Source: Woeseiaceae bacterium
GTDB lineage: Bacteria > Pseudomonadota > Gammaproteobacteria > Steroidobacterales > Woeseiaceae
Assembly: GCA_028279985.1 (NCBI GenBank)
Contig: JANQMR010000005.1
Location: 1 to 64,000 of the forward strand
Reading direction: 5' to 3'
DNA length: 64,000 bases
How positions within the stretch are numbered: position 1 is the stretch's first letter; each line of letters opens with the position of its first letter. Of the stretch, positions 41,000-50,596 are shown one piece after another. Made by a program: the position numbers and the translations under genes. The notes under the pieces were generated by a model, which saw nothing but the letters and a program-made list of their open reading frames with translations, was not told where the DNA came from and did no database searches.

Positions 41000-41557
41000 G
41001 TGATCGACGATATCAAGAAAGACGCCGGCGAGCGCATGGCCAAGAGTGTCGCGTCGCTCAAGCAGGAGCTGACCAAGATCCGGACCGGCCGCGCGCACAC
41101 CAGCCTGCTGGACCACATCACGGTCGAGTACTACGGTAGCCAGGTACCGCTCAACCAGGTGTCGAACGTCAACGTCGAGGACCCGCGAACCTTGACCGTC
41201 ACACCCTGGGATAAGGACATGGTGCAGCCGATCGAGAAGGCGATCCTGGGCTCGGACCTGGGACTCAATCCGGCGACGGCAGGGACCGTGATTCGCGTGC
41301 CCCTGCCCGCGCTGACCGAGGAACGCCGCAAGGACATGATCCGGGTCGTGCGTCAGGAGGCGGAAGGCGGCCGGATCGCGGTCCGCAACATCCGCCGGGA
41401 TGCGATCGGCGACGTCAAGGACCTGCTCAAGGAGAAGCTGATCGGCGAGGACGACGAACATCGCGCCGAGGACGAGATCCAGGTATTGACCGACAAGTAC
41501 GTCGCAGAGATCGACCAGGTACTTGCCGAAAAAGAAAGCGAATTGATGGAAATCTGA
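41000..41557 (+). CDS. frr: Ribosome recycling factor
   Basis: A 185-residue protein, exactly the family length. It has [12 protein letters not shown], the conserved [13 protein letters not shown], and V-R-N-I-R-R-D-A in the long helices. With EF-G it splits the post-termination ribosome. The start is a GTG with GAGGAGGG upstream; the frame opens earlier inside pyrH but the alignment begins here. Confidence 0.96.
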   Translation: MIDDIKKDAGERMAKSVASLKQELTKIRTGRAHTSLLDHITVEYYGSQVPLNQVSNVNVEDPRTLTVTPWDKDMVQPIEKAILGSDLGLNPATAGTVIRVPLPALTEERRKDMIRVVRQEAEGGRIAVRNIRRDAIGDVKDLLKEKLIGEDDEHRAEDEIQVLTDKYVAEIDQVLAEKESELMEI

Positions 41558-41583
41558 GCGCGCCGAACCGAACCGAGCCCGTC

Positions 41584-42330
41584 GTGCAAACCGACACGTA
41601 CAGCAAACTGCCAGAGCACGTCGCCGTCATCATGGACGGCAACGGCCGCTGGGCGGCGGCCCGGTCGCTGCCGCGCCACGCCGGACATCGGGCGGGCGTC
41701 AAATCGGTGCGCCGGACCGTGGAGACGGCGGCGAGACGCGGCGTTCGACACCTGACCCTGTTTGCTTTTTCCAGCGAGAACTTCCAAAGGCCTCCCGACG
41801 AGGTCAACAAGCTGATGGGGCTGTTCGTCGAGGCGCTGCGACGGGAAGTCGACGAGCTGCATCGTAACAATGTACGGTTGCAATTGATCGGCGCGCGGGA
41901 GCGGCTGGATCCGGGCTTGGCGCGGAAAATCGCAGCCGCCGAGGAACGTACGCGCGCGAACACGGGCTTGCACTTGATCATAGCCGTCGCCTACGGCGGA
42001 CGCTGGGACATCGTCGAGGCCGCGCGCAGCCTGGGCAGGCGGGTCGCCGAAGGTGCGCTCGACCCCCGGGATATCGACGAACGGGCGCTGGCTTCACAAT
42101 TGCAGCTCGCCGGAGTGCCGGATCCGGATTTGTTGATCCGCACCGGCGGCGAACGCCGCGTGAGCAATTTCCTGTTGTGGAACATCGCCTATGCCGAGAT
42201 TTTCTTTTGCGACGCTCTCTGGCCGGATTTCGGCGAGCGGGAGTTCGACGAGGCACTGGGTTTTTACGCTCGCCGGCAGCGACGCTACGGTCATACGGGA
42301 GAGCAGCTCGAGGCCGTCGTCAAATGCTGA
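41584..42330 (+). CDS. uppS: Undecaprenyl diphosphate synthase (cis-prenyltransferase)
   Basis: A 248-residue enzyme that extends farnesyl diphosphate with eight isopentenyl units to C55-PP, the lipid carrier for peptidoglycan and O-antigen. Motifs are HVAVIMDGNGRWAAARSLPR with the catalytic Asp, F-A-F-S-S-E-N-F-Q-R-P, and R-T-G-G-E-R-R-V-S-N-F-L-L-W. The start is a GTG. The cdsA start overlaps its end (ATG at 42324). It is the only isoprenoid gene left in this cluster. Confidence 0.96.
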   Translation: MQTDTYSKLPEHVAVIMDGNGRWAAARSLPRHAGHRAGVKSVRRTVETAARRGVRHLTLFAFSSENFQRPPDEVNKLMGLFVEALRREVDELHRNNVRLQLIGARERLDPGLARKIAAAEERTRANTGLHLIIAVAYGGRWDIVEAARSLGRRVAEGALDPRDIDERALASQLQLAGVPDPDLLIRTGGERRVSNFLLWNIAYAEIFFCDALWPDFGEREFDEALGFYARRQRRYGHTGEQLEAVVKC

Positions 42331-43109
42331 GGCAGCGCGTCGTGACGGCCCTGATCGCCGTTTCGGTACTGCTGTTCGTGTTGTTCGTGGCCCCGGAAAT
42401 CATGGCCGAGATCTTCATTGCATTACTGGTGCTCGCCGGTGCCTGGGAATGGTCCGGTTTTCTCGGCGCCAGGAAGGGACCGGCGCGCGCGGCCTTCGTC
42501 GTGATGATCGCATTGCTGGCGGCCCTGGTCAGTCTGAAGCTCCCGGCATTCGCTCCGGCCGTCTTCATCGTTTCCTTGGCGTGGTGGGCGGCGGCCCTGG
42601 TTTGGGCGTTCTTCTATCCGACCCGGGTCCCGCCGCTGGTTCCATGGCTGGGCGGCGTGCTGGTGCTGGTGCCGCTGCACGTTGCCCTCTTGACCCTGTA
42701 CCGCGCGGAGCCGGCCGTGTTGCTGTTCGTCCTGCTGATCGTCTGGGCGGCGGACATTGGCGCGTATTTCGTCGGCAAACGCTTCGGCCGCGTCAAGCTG
42801 GCGCCCCACATCAGTCCGGGCAAGACCTGGGAGGGCGTGATCGGCGGGCTTTTGGCGGTCACGCTGCTGACGGTGGGCCGCTCCTTTCTGACCGACACAA
42901 ACCTGGCCGTGCTGGTGCCTTTCTGCCTTGCCATCGCCTGCGCGTCGGTCGTCGGCGATCTGACCGTCAGCATGTTCAAACGCAATGCGGGTCTCAAGGA
43001 CAGCGGTGCCCTGTTTCCCGGGCATGGCGGCGTGCTGGATCGCATCGACAGCGTGTCCGCCGCGGCGCCGCTGTTTGCGCTGGGCGTGACCTGGGCGGGT
43101 TTGCGATGA
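42324..43109 (+). CDS. cdsA: Phosphatidate cytidylyltransferase
   Basis: A 261-residue inner-membrane protein with seven or eight predicted helices that makes CDP-diacylglycerol from phosphatidate and CTP. The C-terminal signature is present as S-M-F-K-R-N-A-G-L-K-D-S-G, P-G-H-G-G-V-L-D-R-I-D-S. The ATG overlaps uppS by 7 bp. In most relatives dxr follows directly; here there are 133 bp containing a 10 bp duplication and then rseP. Confidence 0.95.
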   Translation: MLRQRVVTALIAVSVLLFVLFVAPEIMAEIFIALLVLAGAWEWSGFLGARKGPARAAFVVMIALLAALVSLKLPAFAPAVFIVSLAWWAAALVWAFFYPTRVPPLVPWLGGVLVLVPLHVALLTLYRAEPAVLLFVLLIVWAADIGAYFVGKRFGRVKLAPHISPGKTWEGVIGGLLAVTLLTVGRSFLTDTNLAVLVPFCLAIACASVVGDLTVSMFKRNAGLKDSGALFPGHGGVLDRIDSVSAAAPLFALGVTWAGLR

Positions 43110-43118
43110 TGCGCTCGA

Positions 43119-43139
43119 TGCGGTTCAGTTGCGGTTCAG
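43119..43139. repeat. 10 bp unit repeated twice after the cdsA stop
   Basis: TGCGGTTCAG occurs at 43119-43128 and 43130-43139, period 11, in the gap where dxr would be expected. Confidence 0.7.
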
Positions 43140-43242
43140 CCGCCTTCTACGACGCTCGCGGCGCGGGAACTGCGTGCCGGGGCGCCAGTCAACAGACCGT
43201 AGATCCGGTACAGGAGCCGGTGCAACGGCCGCGGAGGCCTGA

Positions 43243-44604
43243 ATGCTGGACATAGTCTTCTATACGGTATCGTTCATCGTCGCGATCAGCGTGCTCGTCG
43301 CGGTGCACGAATACGGCCATTACATCGTCGGCCGCTGGGCCGGGATGAAAGTCTTGCGTTTTTCGATCGGCTTCGGCAAGCCGATACTGACCCGGGTGGC
43401 CGGCAGGGACCGGACCGAATACTGTATCTCGGCGATCCCGCTGGGCGGTTACGTGCGTTTTCTCGATACGCGCGAGGGGCCGATCGAAGCGGAGGACGAA
43501 GGCCGTGCATTCAACCAGCGGCCCGTGCCGGCCCGGATCCTGGTGCTGCTTGCCGGCCCGGCTTTCAATTTCCTGTTTGCCGTCGTCGCCTATTGGGCGC
43601 TCTTTATTTATGGCGTCCCGACGCTGATTCCGGCCGTCGGAACCGTCGAGCCGGATTCCTACGCCGCCGAGGCGGGGCTCGTAACCGGCGATCGCATCGT
43701 CGCCGTCGGGGACAGGCAGACCGGCGACTGGGAGGCGGCGTTGCTCGCGATGCTGGGGGAGATGGTGGAAGACGGCCGCATACCGCTGACCCTGGAAGCC
43801 GAGGACGGCTGGCAACGCGACGTGATCATCGACGTCGGCGACGATGCGGCCCGCCTCACCGAGCCCGGCCTGTTGTGGGACGGCTTGGGTTTTCAGCCTT
43901 TCGGGACCGCGAACATCTCCTCGGAGGTCGGCCGTGTCCTTGCCGGCGGCGCCGCAGCGTCGGCCGGCCTCGACCGCGGAGACGTGATTACCGCCGTAGA
44001 CGGCAAGCCCGTCGAGACGTTCCTCGACCTGGCCTCCGTCGTGAACGCGAGACCCGGTGAATCGGTGGCGCTCGAATACCTTCGCAACGGCGTTCTCCAG
44101 CGTACCGATATCACGATCGGCACCGCAAGGGTTGACGGCGAGACCGTCGGCCGTATCGGGGTCGAGCCGGCGACCGTCTCATCCGACCTGCGATACACCC
44201 GTCAATTCGGTCCGCTGGAGTCGATCGGCAAAGCCGTAGACCGGACGATATCGCAAACCGTGTTCACCCTCGATATGCTTGCCCGCATGCTGACCGGGGA
44301 CGTCTCGATCAAGAACATCAGCGGCCCGATCAATATCGCGCAGTTTGCCGGGGAATCCGTGGAGCGCGGTCTGGACTATTTCCTGGGGTTCCTGGCCATC
44401 GTCAGCATCAGTCTCGGGATACTGAATCTGTTGCCGATACCGGTGCTCGACGGCGGACAGATCGTCTACCAGACGATCGAGGGCCTCAAGGGCAGCCCCC
44501 TTTCCGAACGGGCCCAGATCATCGGCCAGCAGGTCGGTATCTTCGCCTTGCTGTTGCTGATGAGTTTCGCCTTTTACAATGATCTGGCAAGGATATTCGG
44601 TTGA
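43243..44604 (+). CDS. rseP: Site-2 protease RseP
   Basis: A 453-residue intramembrane zinc protease. The active site is VHEYGHYIVG at about 21-30 (HExxH) with the third ligand in N-L-L-P-I-P-V-L-D-G-G in the late membrane helix; two PDZ domains lie between (about 110-310). It cleaves the anti-sigma factor RseA after DegS in the sigma-E envelope stress pathway and clears signal peptides. It precedes bamA as in E. coli. Confidence 0.95.
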   Translation: MLDIVFYTVSFIVAISVLVAVHEYGHYIVGRWAGMKVLRFSIGFGKPILTRVAGRDRTEYCISAIPLGGYVRFLDTREGPIEAEDEGRAFNQRPVPARILVLLAGPAFNFLFAVVAYWALFIYGVPTLIPAVGTVEPDSYAAEAGLVTGDRIVAVGDRQTGDWEAALLAMLGEMVEDGRIPLTLEAEDGWQRDVIIDVGDDAARLTEPGLLWDGLGFQPFGTANISSEVGRVLAGGAAASAGLDRGDVITAVDGKPVETFLDLASVVNARPGESVALEYLRNGVLQRTDITIGTARVDGETVGRIGVEPATVSSDLRYTRQFGPLESIGKAVDRTISQTVFTLDMLARMLTGDVSIKNISGPINIAQFAGESVERGLDYFLGFLAIVSISLGILNLLPIPVLDGGQIVYQTIEGLKGSPLSERAQIIGQQVGIFALLLLMSFAFYNDLARIFG

Positions 44605-44629
44605 CCGGCCGGTATTCTGGGAAGCGTCG

Positions 44630-47038
44630 ATGAGCGGAATACGAACATGCCTGACCACACTGCGGCGCCTGACGATCGTACTCGGCGTCACGTGCACGGG
44701 TATCTCGCTCAGCCTCGCGGCGGACGGTTTCGTCGTGCGGGACATGCGAGTCGAAGGCTTGCAGCGCATCTCCGAGGGCACCGTCTTCAATTATCTGCCG
44801 ATCAATATCGGCGACGCCGTCGACGACGTGCGTATCGGCGAGGCGATACGGGCCTTGTACGGACAGAACCTGTTCGACGACATCGAGATGCGCCGCGACG
44901 GCGAAACCCTGGTCGTCGTCGTGCGCGAGCGGCCTTCGATCGAGAGCTTCGAAATCGAGGGCAACAAGGACATCAAGACCGAAGACCTGATGGAGTCGCT
45001 GCGCGGCGTCGGGCTCGCCGCCGGTCGTACCTTCGACCGTTCATTGCTCGACAATGTCGAGCAATTCCTGCGGGAGCAATACCTGGACCGGGGCAAGTAC
45101 GGCGTCCAGATCACGACCAGCGTCGTCGAGCGCCCCAACAATACGGTGCAAGTCGGTATCGACGTCAAGGAAGGCGGCCGCGCGAGAATCCGCCAGGTCA
45201 ACATCGTCGGCAACGACTCTTTCGACGAGAAAAAAATCCGGGAGGGTTTCAACCTCGACACCGGCAACTGGTTGTCCTGGATCAGGCAGGACGACCGTTA
45301 TGCCAAGCAGGACCTCGAAGGCGACCTCGCGACGCTGGAGTCCTTTTACATGGATCGCGGCTACGCGGACTTTCGTGTCGAATCGACGCAGGTCGCGATC
45401 TCGCCGAACAAAAAAGACATCTTCATTACGATCACGATCAACGAGGGTGACAAATACTCGATCTCGGAGATCAAGCTGGTCGGCGACATGGTCATTCCCG
45501 AGCAGTATCTTCGGGCCCTCGTGCTGGCGCAGCCGGGATCGACCTTCAACCAGAACCTGTTGACCCAATCCAGTGAGCTGATGGCTTTTCGCCTCGGTGA
45601 GCAGGGTTACGCGAATGCCGAGATCGAGCCGGTGCCGGAGCTCGATCGGGAGACCAAGGAAGCCGCGATCACGTTTTTCGTGGTTCCGAACAGCCGGGTC
45701 TACGTCCGGCGCATCAATTTCAACGGCGTCAACGAGATCGACGACGAGGTGCTGAGACGGGAGATGCGCCAGTTGGAGGGCGCCTACCTTTCCAATCGTC
45801 TCGTCGAGCGTTCCAAGACGCGATTGGAGCGGCTGCCGTTCATCGAAAACGCCGAGGTCGGCAATACGCCGGTGCCGGGCAGCCCGGATCTGGTCGATGT
45901 GGATTTCGATCTGACTTACCGAATGCCGGGGCAGTTTTCCGGCGGCGTCGGATACTCGGAATCGCAGAAGTTGCTGCTGAACGGCTCGATCGTTCACACC
46001 AATTTTCTGGGCACCGGTAATCGCGTCGCCCTGGAGCTCAACTCCGGCCGTTTTTCGACGCTCTACAGCCTGTCGCATACCGACCCCGCCAGGACCATCG
46101 ACGGCGTCCGGCGTACCGTCGGCATCAGCTATCGCGACATCACGCAGTTCACGTCGTCGGCATCCGATTTTTCGACGGAGACCTTCGGCGCATCCATCGA
46201 CTACGGTTATCCGATCAGCGAGTTCCAGTCCCTGTCTTTCGGTCTGTCCTGGCAGCATTCGGAACTCCTGTCGTCGTCGTCCAGCACCCAACAGGCGCAG
46301 GACTGGGTGCTGAACAACGGCGCTACGTTCGTCGAGGACGTAGGCAGAGGGGTCTCGTTCTTCGGCACCGAGTTCGATAGCTTCGAGCTGCTCGTCGGCT
46401 GGACCTACGACAGCCGCAATCGCGGGCTTTTCGCGAACCGCGGCACGCGCCAGCAGATCATCCTGTCGGCCGCCGTGCCCGGCAGCGACGTCGAGTTCTA
46501 CACGGCGCGGTACCGCCTGACCAAATATTTCCCGATCACCCGCCGCTGGACCGTGCGGTTCAACACGGAATTGGGTATCGGCGAGGCCATGGGCGATACC
46601 ACGGCGCTGCCCCCGTACAAGCAGTTTTTCGGCGGCGGACCCCAGTCCGTGCGCGGGTTTCGGGAGTCCTACCTCGGGCCGCGCGACAGCTTCGGCAATC
46701 CCTACGGCGGCAACGTGTTGGTTGCGAGTCAGCTAGAGCTTATACTGCCGCTACCTGACAGGTGGGCGCGCCAGGCGCGGGCGGCGATCTTCTACGACGT
46801 CGGGAACGTCTTCAACACGGGAGAGGTGGAATTCGCCGACAGGCTCGGCGCTCCGGTCGAGTACAAGCCCGATCTGGACGAGCTGAGAGCTTCCGTCGGC
46901 ATCGGCGTTCAGTGGCTTGCGCCGCTGGGACTGTTCCGCTTCAGTTATGCGTTCCCGCTGAACGAATACATCGGGAACGACAGGTTTTACGGCGATGAAC
47001 TGGAACGATTCCAGTTCTCGATTGGACAAGCTTTTTGA
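44630..47038 (+). CDS. bamA: Outer membrane protein assembly factor BamA
   Basis: An 802-residue Omp85 protein. The signal peptide (MSGIRTCLTTLRRL...SLSLA) is followed by five POTRA domains (about 30-420, the first starting F-V-V-R-D-M-R-V-E-G-L-Q-R-I) and a 16-strand barrel with the V-R-G-F motif in P-Q-S-V-R-G-F-R-E-S-Y-L-G-P and a final phenylalanine. BamA inserts beta-barrel proteins into the outer membrane. The start at 44630 is chosen for the signal peptide; the frame opens within rseP. Confidence 0.96.
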   Translation: MSGIRTCLTTLRRLTIVLGVTCTGISLSLAADGFVVRDMRVEGLQRISEGTVFNYLPINIGDAVDDVRIGEAIRALYGQNLFDDIEMRRDGETLVVVVRERPSIESFEIEGNKDIKTEDLMESLRGVGLAAGRTFDRSLLDNVEQFLREQYLDRGKYGVQITTSVVERPNNTVQVGIDVKEGGRARIRQVNIVGNDSFDEKKIREGFNLDTGNWLSWIRQDDRYAKQDLEGDLATLESFYMDRGYADFRVESTQVAISPNKKDIFITITINEGDKYSISEIKLVGDMVIPEQYLRALVLAQPGSTFNQNLLTQSSELMAFRLGEQGYANAEIEPVPELDRETKEAAITFFVVPNSRVYVRRINFNGVNEIDDEVLRREMRQLEGAYLSNRLVERSKTRLERLPFIENAEVGNTPVPGSPDLVDVDFDLTYRMPGQFSGGVGYSESQKLLLNGSIVHTNFLGTGNRVALELNSGRFSTLYSLSHTDPARTIDGVRRTVGISYRDITQFTSSASDFSTETFGASIDYGYPISEFQSLSFGLSWQHSELLSSSSSTQQAQDWVLNNGATFVEDVGRGVSFFGTEFDSFELLVGWTYDSRNRGLFANRGTRQQIILSAAVPGSDVEFYTARYRLTKYFPITRRWTVRFNTELGIGEAMGDTTALPPYKQFFGGGPQSVRGFRESYLGPRDSFGNPYGGNVLVASQLELILPLPDRWARQARAAIFYDVGNVFNTGEVEFADRLGAPVEYKPDLDELRASVGIGVQWLAPLGLFRFSYAFPLNEYIGNDRFYGDELERFQFSIGQAF

Positions 47039-47052
47039 GGATTGGAAAGTAT

Positions 47053-47592
47053 ATGAGTGTTCTAAGGCAGCGCTGGCTAACGGGCTTTCTCGCGACGGCC
47101 ATGCTCACCGCGGCGGCGGCGCAGGCTCCAGCCCAGGAGCTCAAGATCGGCGTCGTGAACGTCCAGGCCCTGATGGAGAACGCGCCGCAAACGAAGGCGG
47201 CAATGGATGCCCTGCAGGAGGAATTCGCTCCGCGGCAGCGTGAGGTCGCCGCAAAGCAGAAGGAATTCGAGGACATGACCGCGAAAGTGCAAAAGGACCT
47301 CCCCGTCATGGGCGAGACCGAGCGCAGCAACGCGGAAAAGGACATGCGGAGTCTGCGTCGCGAGGTCACGCGGCTGGAGAACGAGTTCCGCGAGGACCTC
47401 AACCTCAGGCAAAACGAGGAGCTCGCGAAACTGCAGCGTTCGGTGTTGAAGGAGGTTCAGGACTTCGCGCAATCCGAAGGTTACGATCTGATCGTCGGCG
47501 ACGGTGTGTTGTTTGCCAGCACGGCCGTCAACATTACCGAAGAGGTGCTGCGCGCCGTCGAGGCCAACTACCAGGCGACCGGCGCGCGCTGA
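47053..47592 (+). CDS. skp: Periplasmic chaperone Skp (OmpH)
   Basis: A 179-residue periplasmic chaperone. After a signal peptide (MSVLRQRWLTGFLATAMLTA, cleavage near A-P-A-Q-E) comes the Skp start LKIGVVNVQALMENAPQ, then long coiled-coil helices forming the tentacles, and the closing strand Y-D-L-I-V-G-D-G-V-L-F-A. Trimers hold unfolded outer membrane proteins for BamA. The ATG at 47053 is chosen; an upstream in-frame ATG at 47035 overlaps bamA. Confidence 0.94.
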   Translation: MSVLRQRWLTGFLATAMLTAAAAQAPAQELKIGVVNVQALMENAPQTKAAMDALQEEFAPRQREVAAKQKEFEDMTAKVQKDLPVMGETERSNAEKDMRSLRREVTRLENEFREDLNLRQNEELAKLQRSVLKEVQDFAQSEGYDLIVGDGVLFASTAVNITEEVLRAVEANYQATGAR

Positions 47593-47620
47593 TCCGGGCG
47601 GTAATCCGCGCAGCGTCACA

Positions 47621-48634
47621 ATGCCGCTTAGTCTCGGTGATCTGGCGACGAGATTCGGTTGCGAGTTGATCGGCGATCCCGATGTCGTGATCCACGACGT
47701 TGCACCCCTGGATGCCGCGGACGAGCACAGCCTGACTTTTCTCGCCAACTCCGCTTTCCGGCCGAAACTGGCGAAGACCAAAGCCGCCGCCGTCGTCCTG
47801 CGTGCCGACGATGCGGCGGAATGCCCGGCGGCCGCGTTGATCGCCGAAGATCCCTATGTCTGTTATGCGAGGATGGCGGCCGTCATCCGCCCGGCGCCTC
47901 GCCACGAACCCGGCCGCGATCCCACCGCGGTCGTGGCCGGCGATGCCGATGTCGCGGCGAGTGCGTACCTGGCTGCCCATGCCGTCGTCGGCGAGCGTTC
48001 GGTCGTCGGCGAAGACGTCTACGTCGGCCCGGGTTGTGTCGTGGGACCGGACTGCGTCCTTGGCAGGGGTACGCGCCTGATTGCCAAGGTTACGCTGGTG
48101 CGCAATGTGCAGATCGGCGAACGTTGTACCCTACACCCTGGCGCCGTCATCGGCGCAGACGGGTTCGGCAATGCAATGACACCGGAAGGTTGGGTCAAGG
48201 TCCCGCAGTTGGGCGGCGTCAGGATCGGTGACGACGTAGAAATCGGCGCGAACTCGACGGTCGACTGCGGCACACTCGACGATACCGTCATAGAGGACGG
48301 GGTGCGCATCGACAATCTGTGTATGATCGCCCACAACGTCGTCATCGGTGCGCACACGGCGATGGCGTCGATGACCGGGATCTCCGGCAGCACGATCATC
48401 GGCAAACGCTGCATTTTCAGCGGCCAGTCCGGTACCGTCGGCCACATCACCATCTGCGACGACGTAATCGTCGGCGCCCAGGGTGCGGTGACCAAGGACG
48501 TCACCGAACCCGGCATGTACGCGTCGGTCATTCCCGTGGAGCCGGCCAAGATCTGGAGCAAGCGGCTCGCCCGTCTGCGCAGACTCGGCAACCTGCACAA
48601 ACGGATTGCCCGGCTCGAGAAGGGCGACGACTGA
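47621..48634 (+). CDS. lpxD: UDP-3-O-acylglucosamine N-acyltransferase LpxD
   Basis: A 337-residue trimeric left-handed beta-helix enzyme. It has the N-terminal uridine-binding domain (L-T-F-L-A-N at about 41-46), hexapeptide repeats, the catalytic His in N-L-C-M-I-A-H-N-V-V-I-G, and the Y/F-G-F region G-A-D-G-F-G. It adds the second acyl chain in lipid A synthesis, using acyl-ACP. It follows skp by 28 bp and is only 7 bp from lpxA; fabZ, which usually lies between them, is absent. Confidence 0.95.
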   Translation: MPLSLGDLATRFGCELIGDPDVVIHDVAPLDAADEHSLTFLANSAFRPKLAKTKAAAVVLRADDAAECPAAALIAEDPYVCYARMAAVIRPAPRHEPGRDPTAVVAGDADVAASAYLAAHAVVGERSVVGEDVYVGPGCVVGPDCVLGRGTRLIAKVTLVRNVQIGERCTLHPGAVIGADGFGNAMTPEGWVKVPQLGGVRIGDDVEIGANSTVDCGTLDDTVIEDGVRIDNLCMIAHNVVIGAHTAMASMTGISGSTIIGKRCIFSGQSGTVGHITICDDVIVGAQGAVTKDVTEPGMYASVIPVEPAKIWSKRLARLRRLGNLHKRIARLEKGDD

Positions 48635-48641
48635 TTCCGTC

Positions 48642-49412
48642 ATGATCCATCCGACGGCAATCATCTCGGACAAGGCGAACATCGCCGCCGGTGTCACGGT
48701 CGGTGCGTACAGCGTGATCGGCGACGAGGTCTCGATCGGCGCCGGTACCCGGATCGGCAGTCACGTCGTGATCAACGGCCCTACGAGCATAGGCAACGAC
48801 AATCACATCTACCAGTTCTCGTCGATCGGCGACGACCCGCAGGACAAGAAGTACCGCGGAGAGCCGACCGGGCTGACCATCGGCAGCCGCAACAAGTTTC
48901 GCGAGTTCTGCACGATCAGCCGCGGCACCGTCCAGGATGCCGGCGAGACCTTCGTGGGCGACGACAACTGGATCATGGCCTACGTGCACATCGCACACGA
49001 TTGCCGGATCGGCAACAACACGATACTTGCCAACAACGCCACACTGGGCGGTCACGTCCATGTCGGCGATTGGGCGATCCTCGGCGGGTTCTCGGGCGCG
49101 CACCAGTTTTGTCGCATCGGTGCGCACGCCTTTCTCGGCATGTATTCGGGCGTCAACCGGGACGTACCCGCGTACACGATGGTATCGGGCCAGCCGGCGG
49201 TTCCCCGCGGCATCAACAGCGAAGGCCTGAAGCGGCGCGGCTTCGACGCCGAACAATTGCGTTACATCAAACAAGCCTATCGCTCGATTTATCGCAAGGG
49301 TAACCGGCTCAGCGACGCCATCGACGAGATCGCGGCGCTGACGGACACGCGACCGGAGCTCGTCTTGTTGCTCGATTCGCTGCGCAAGTCCAAGCGCGGC
49401 CTCATCCGCTAG
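48642..49412 (+). CDS. lpxA: UDP-N-acetylglucosamine acyltransferase LpxA
   Basis: A 256-residue enzyme, near the E. coli length of 262. It begins MIHPTAIISDKANIAAGVTV and carries the catalytic His in MAYVHIAHDCRIGNN plus G-G-F-S-G-A-H-Q-F-C-R-I-G. It catalyses the first step of lipid A synthesis, transferring a hydroxyacyl chain from ACP to UDP-GlcNAc. The start at 48642 is chosen by alignment to the family. Confidence 0.96.
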   Translation: MIHPTAIISDKANIAAGVTVGAYSVIGDEVSIGAGTRIGSHVVINGPTSIGNDNHIYQFSSIGDDPQDKKYRGEPTGLTIGSRNKFREFCTISRGTVQDAGETFVGDDNWIMAYVHIAHDCRIGNNTILANNATLGGHVHVGDWAILGGFSGAHQFCRIGAHAFLGMYSGVNRDVPAYTMVSGQPAVPRGINSEGLKRRGFDAEQLRYIKQAYRSIYRKGNRLSDAIDEIAALTDTRPELVLLLDSLRKSKRGLIR

Positions 49413-49423
49413 CGAAGCTCCGC

Positions 49424-50566
49424 ATGCGGATTGGACTCGTAGCCGGCGAAGCCTCCGGAGACGCGTTGGGCGCGGGGCTCATCCGTGCCCTGGCGCGGCG
49501 GCTTCCGGGGGTCCGTTTCGAGGGAGTCGCGGGTCCGGAGATGATCGCCGCCGGTTGCGATCCGTGGGCGGAAGCCGAGGAGCTCGCCGTCATGGGGCTG
49601 ATCGAGCCCTTGCGCGACATTCCCCGTCTGCTTCGGCTCAGGCGGTCGCTGCTGGCGCGCTGGCGCGCATCGCCGCCGGACGTCTTCGTCGGCATCGACT
49701 CACCGGATTTCAATCTCGGTCTGGAGAAACGCCTGAGACGGCTCGGCATCCGGACCGTCCACTACGTGAGCCCGACGGTCTGGGCGTGGCGGCCGGGTCG
49801 CATAGAAAGCGTGCGTAAAGCCGCCGATCGAGTGCTCTGCATACTGCCTTTCGAGAAACCGCTGTACGACCGCAAGGGCATCGACGCGGTTTTCGTCGGC
49901 CATCCACGGGCCGACAGCCTGTCCACCGACCATGACCCGGCGATCCTCAGACGCGAGCTTCGCATCGATCCCGGAGCGCGGCTCGTCGCGGTGCTTCCCG
50001 GCAGTCGCAGCGGCGAGATCGCCCGCCTGGGGCCGGTGTTCGCGGGCGCCGCGGCCCGGCTGGCGGCGACCGACCCGGGTTTGCGCTTCGTCCTTCCCAT
50101 TGCGTCGCCGCGTTTGCGCGAGCCCATGCTCGCCCATCTCGCGGCGGAGGGGGTAGGCGACCGTTTCACGGCGACCGACGGGGGGTCGGAATCTGCGATG
50201 GCCGCCGCCGACGTCGCGATGCTGGCATCCGGTACCGCGGCGCTGGAAGCTGCGCTGTTGTGTAAGCCCATGGTTGCGGCCTACAAGGTTTCCCCTTTCA
50301 GCGCGGCGATCTTGAGGCTGTTCGGGCTAATGAAAACGGACTACGTAACGATGCCGAACCTGCTGACCGAAACGCCGCTGGTGCCGGAATGTATCCAGGA
50401 GCGGGCGACTCCCGCGCTCGTGGCCGACGAGGTGGCGGCGCTTCTGGGCGACCCCGCGCGCAGGGAAAGCATCCGTCGTCGATTTGCTAAACTCCGGACG
50501 GAGCTGGCGTTGAATGCAGACGACCGCGCTGCGGAGGCTGTAGCGGCGCTGGTCGGCAGTCTCTGA
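49424..50566 (+). CDS. lpxB: Lipid A disaccharide synthase LpxB
   Basis: A 380-residue GT19 glycosyltransferase that joins UDP-diacyl-GlcN and lipid X. Visible family blocks are GEASGDALGAGLIRAL, E-L-A-V-M-G-L-I-E, Y-V-S-P-T-V-W-A-W, F-V-G-H-P, L-P-G-S-R-S-G-E-I and S-G-T-A-A-L-E-A. It follows lpxA by 11 bp in the lipid A operon. Confidence 0.96.
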   Translation: MRIGLVAGEASGDALGAGLIRALARRLPGVRFEGVAGPEMIAAGCDPWAEAEELAVMGLIEPLRDIPRLLRLRRSLLARWRASPPDVFVGIDSPDFNLGLEKRLRRLGIRTVHYVSPTVWAWRPGRIESVRKAADRVLCILPFEKPLYDRKGIDAVFVGHPRADSLSTDHDPAILRRELRIDPGARLVAVLPGSRSGEIARLGPVFAGAAARLAATDPGLRFVLPIASPRLREPMLAHLAAEGVGDRFTATDGGSESAMAAADVAMLASGTAALEAALLCKPMVAAYKVSPFSAAILRLFGLMKTDYVTMPNLLTETPLVPECIQERATPALVADEVAALLGDPARRESIRRRFAKLRTELALNADDRAAEAVAALVGSL

Positions 50567-50596
50567 GCGCAACGACACCGGATCTTAGCGATAGCC

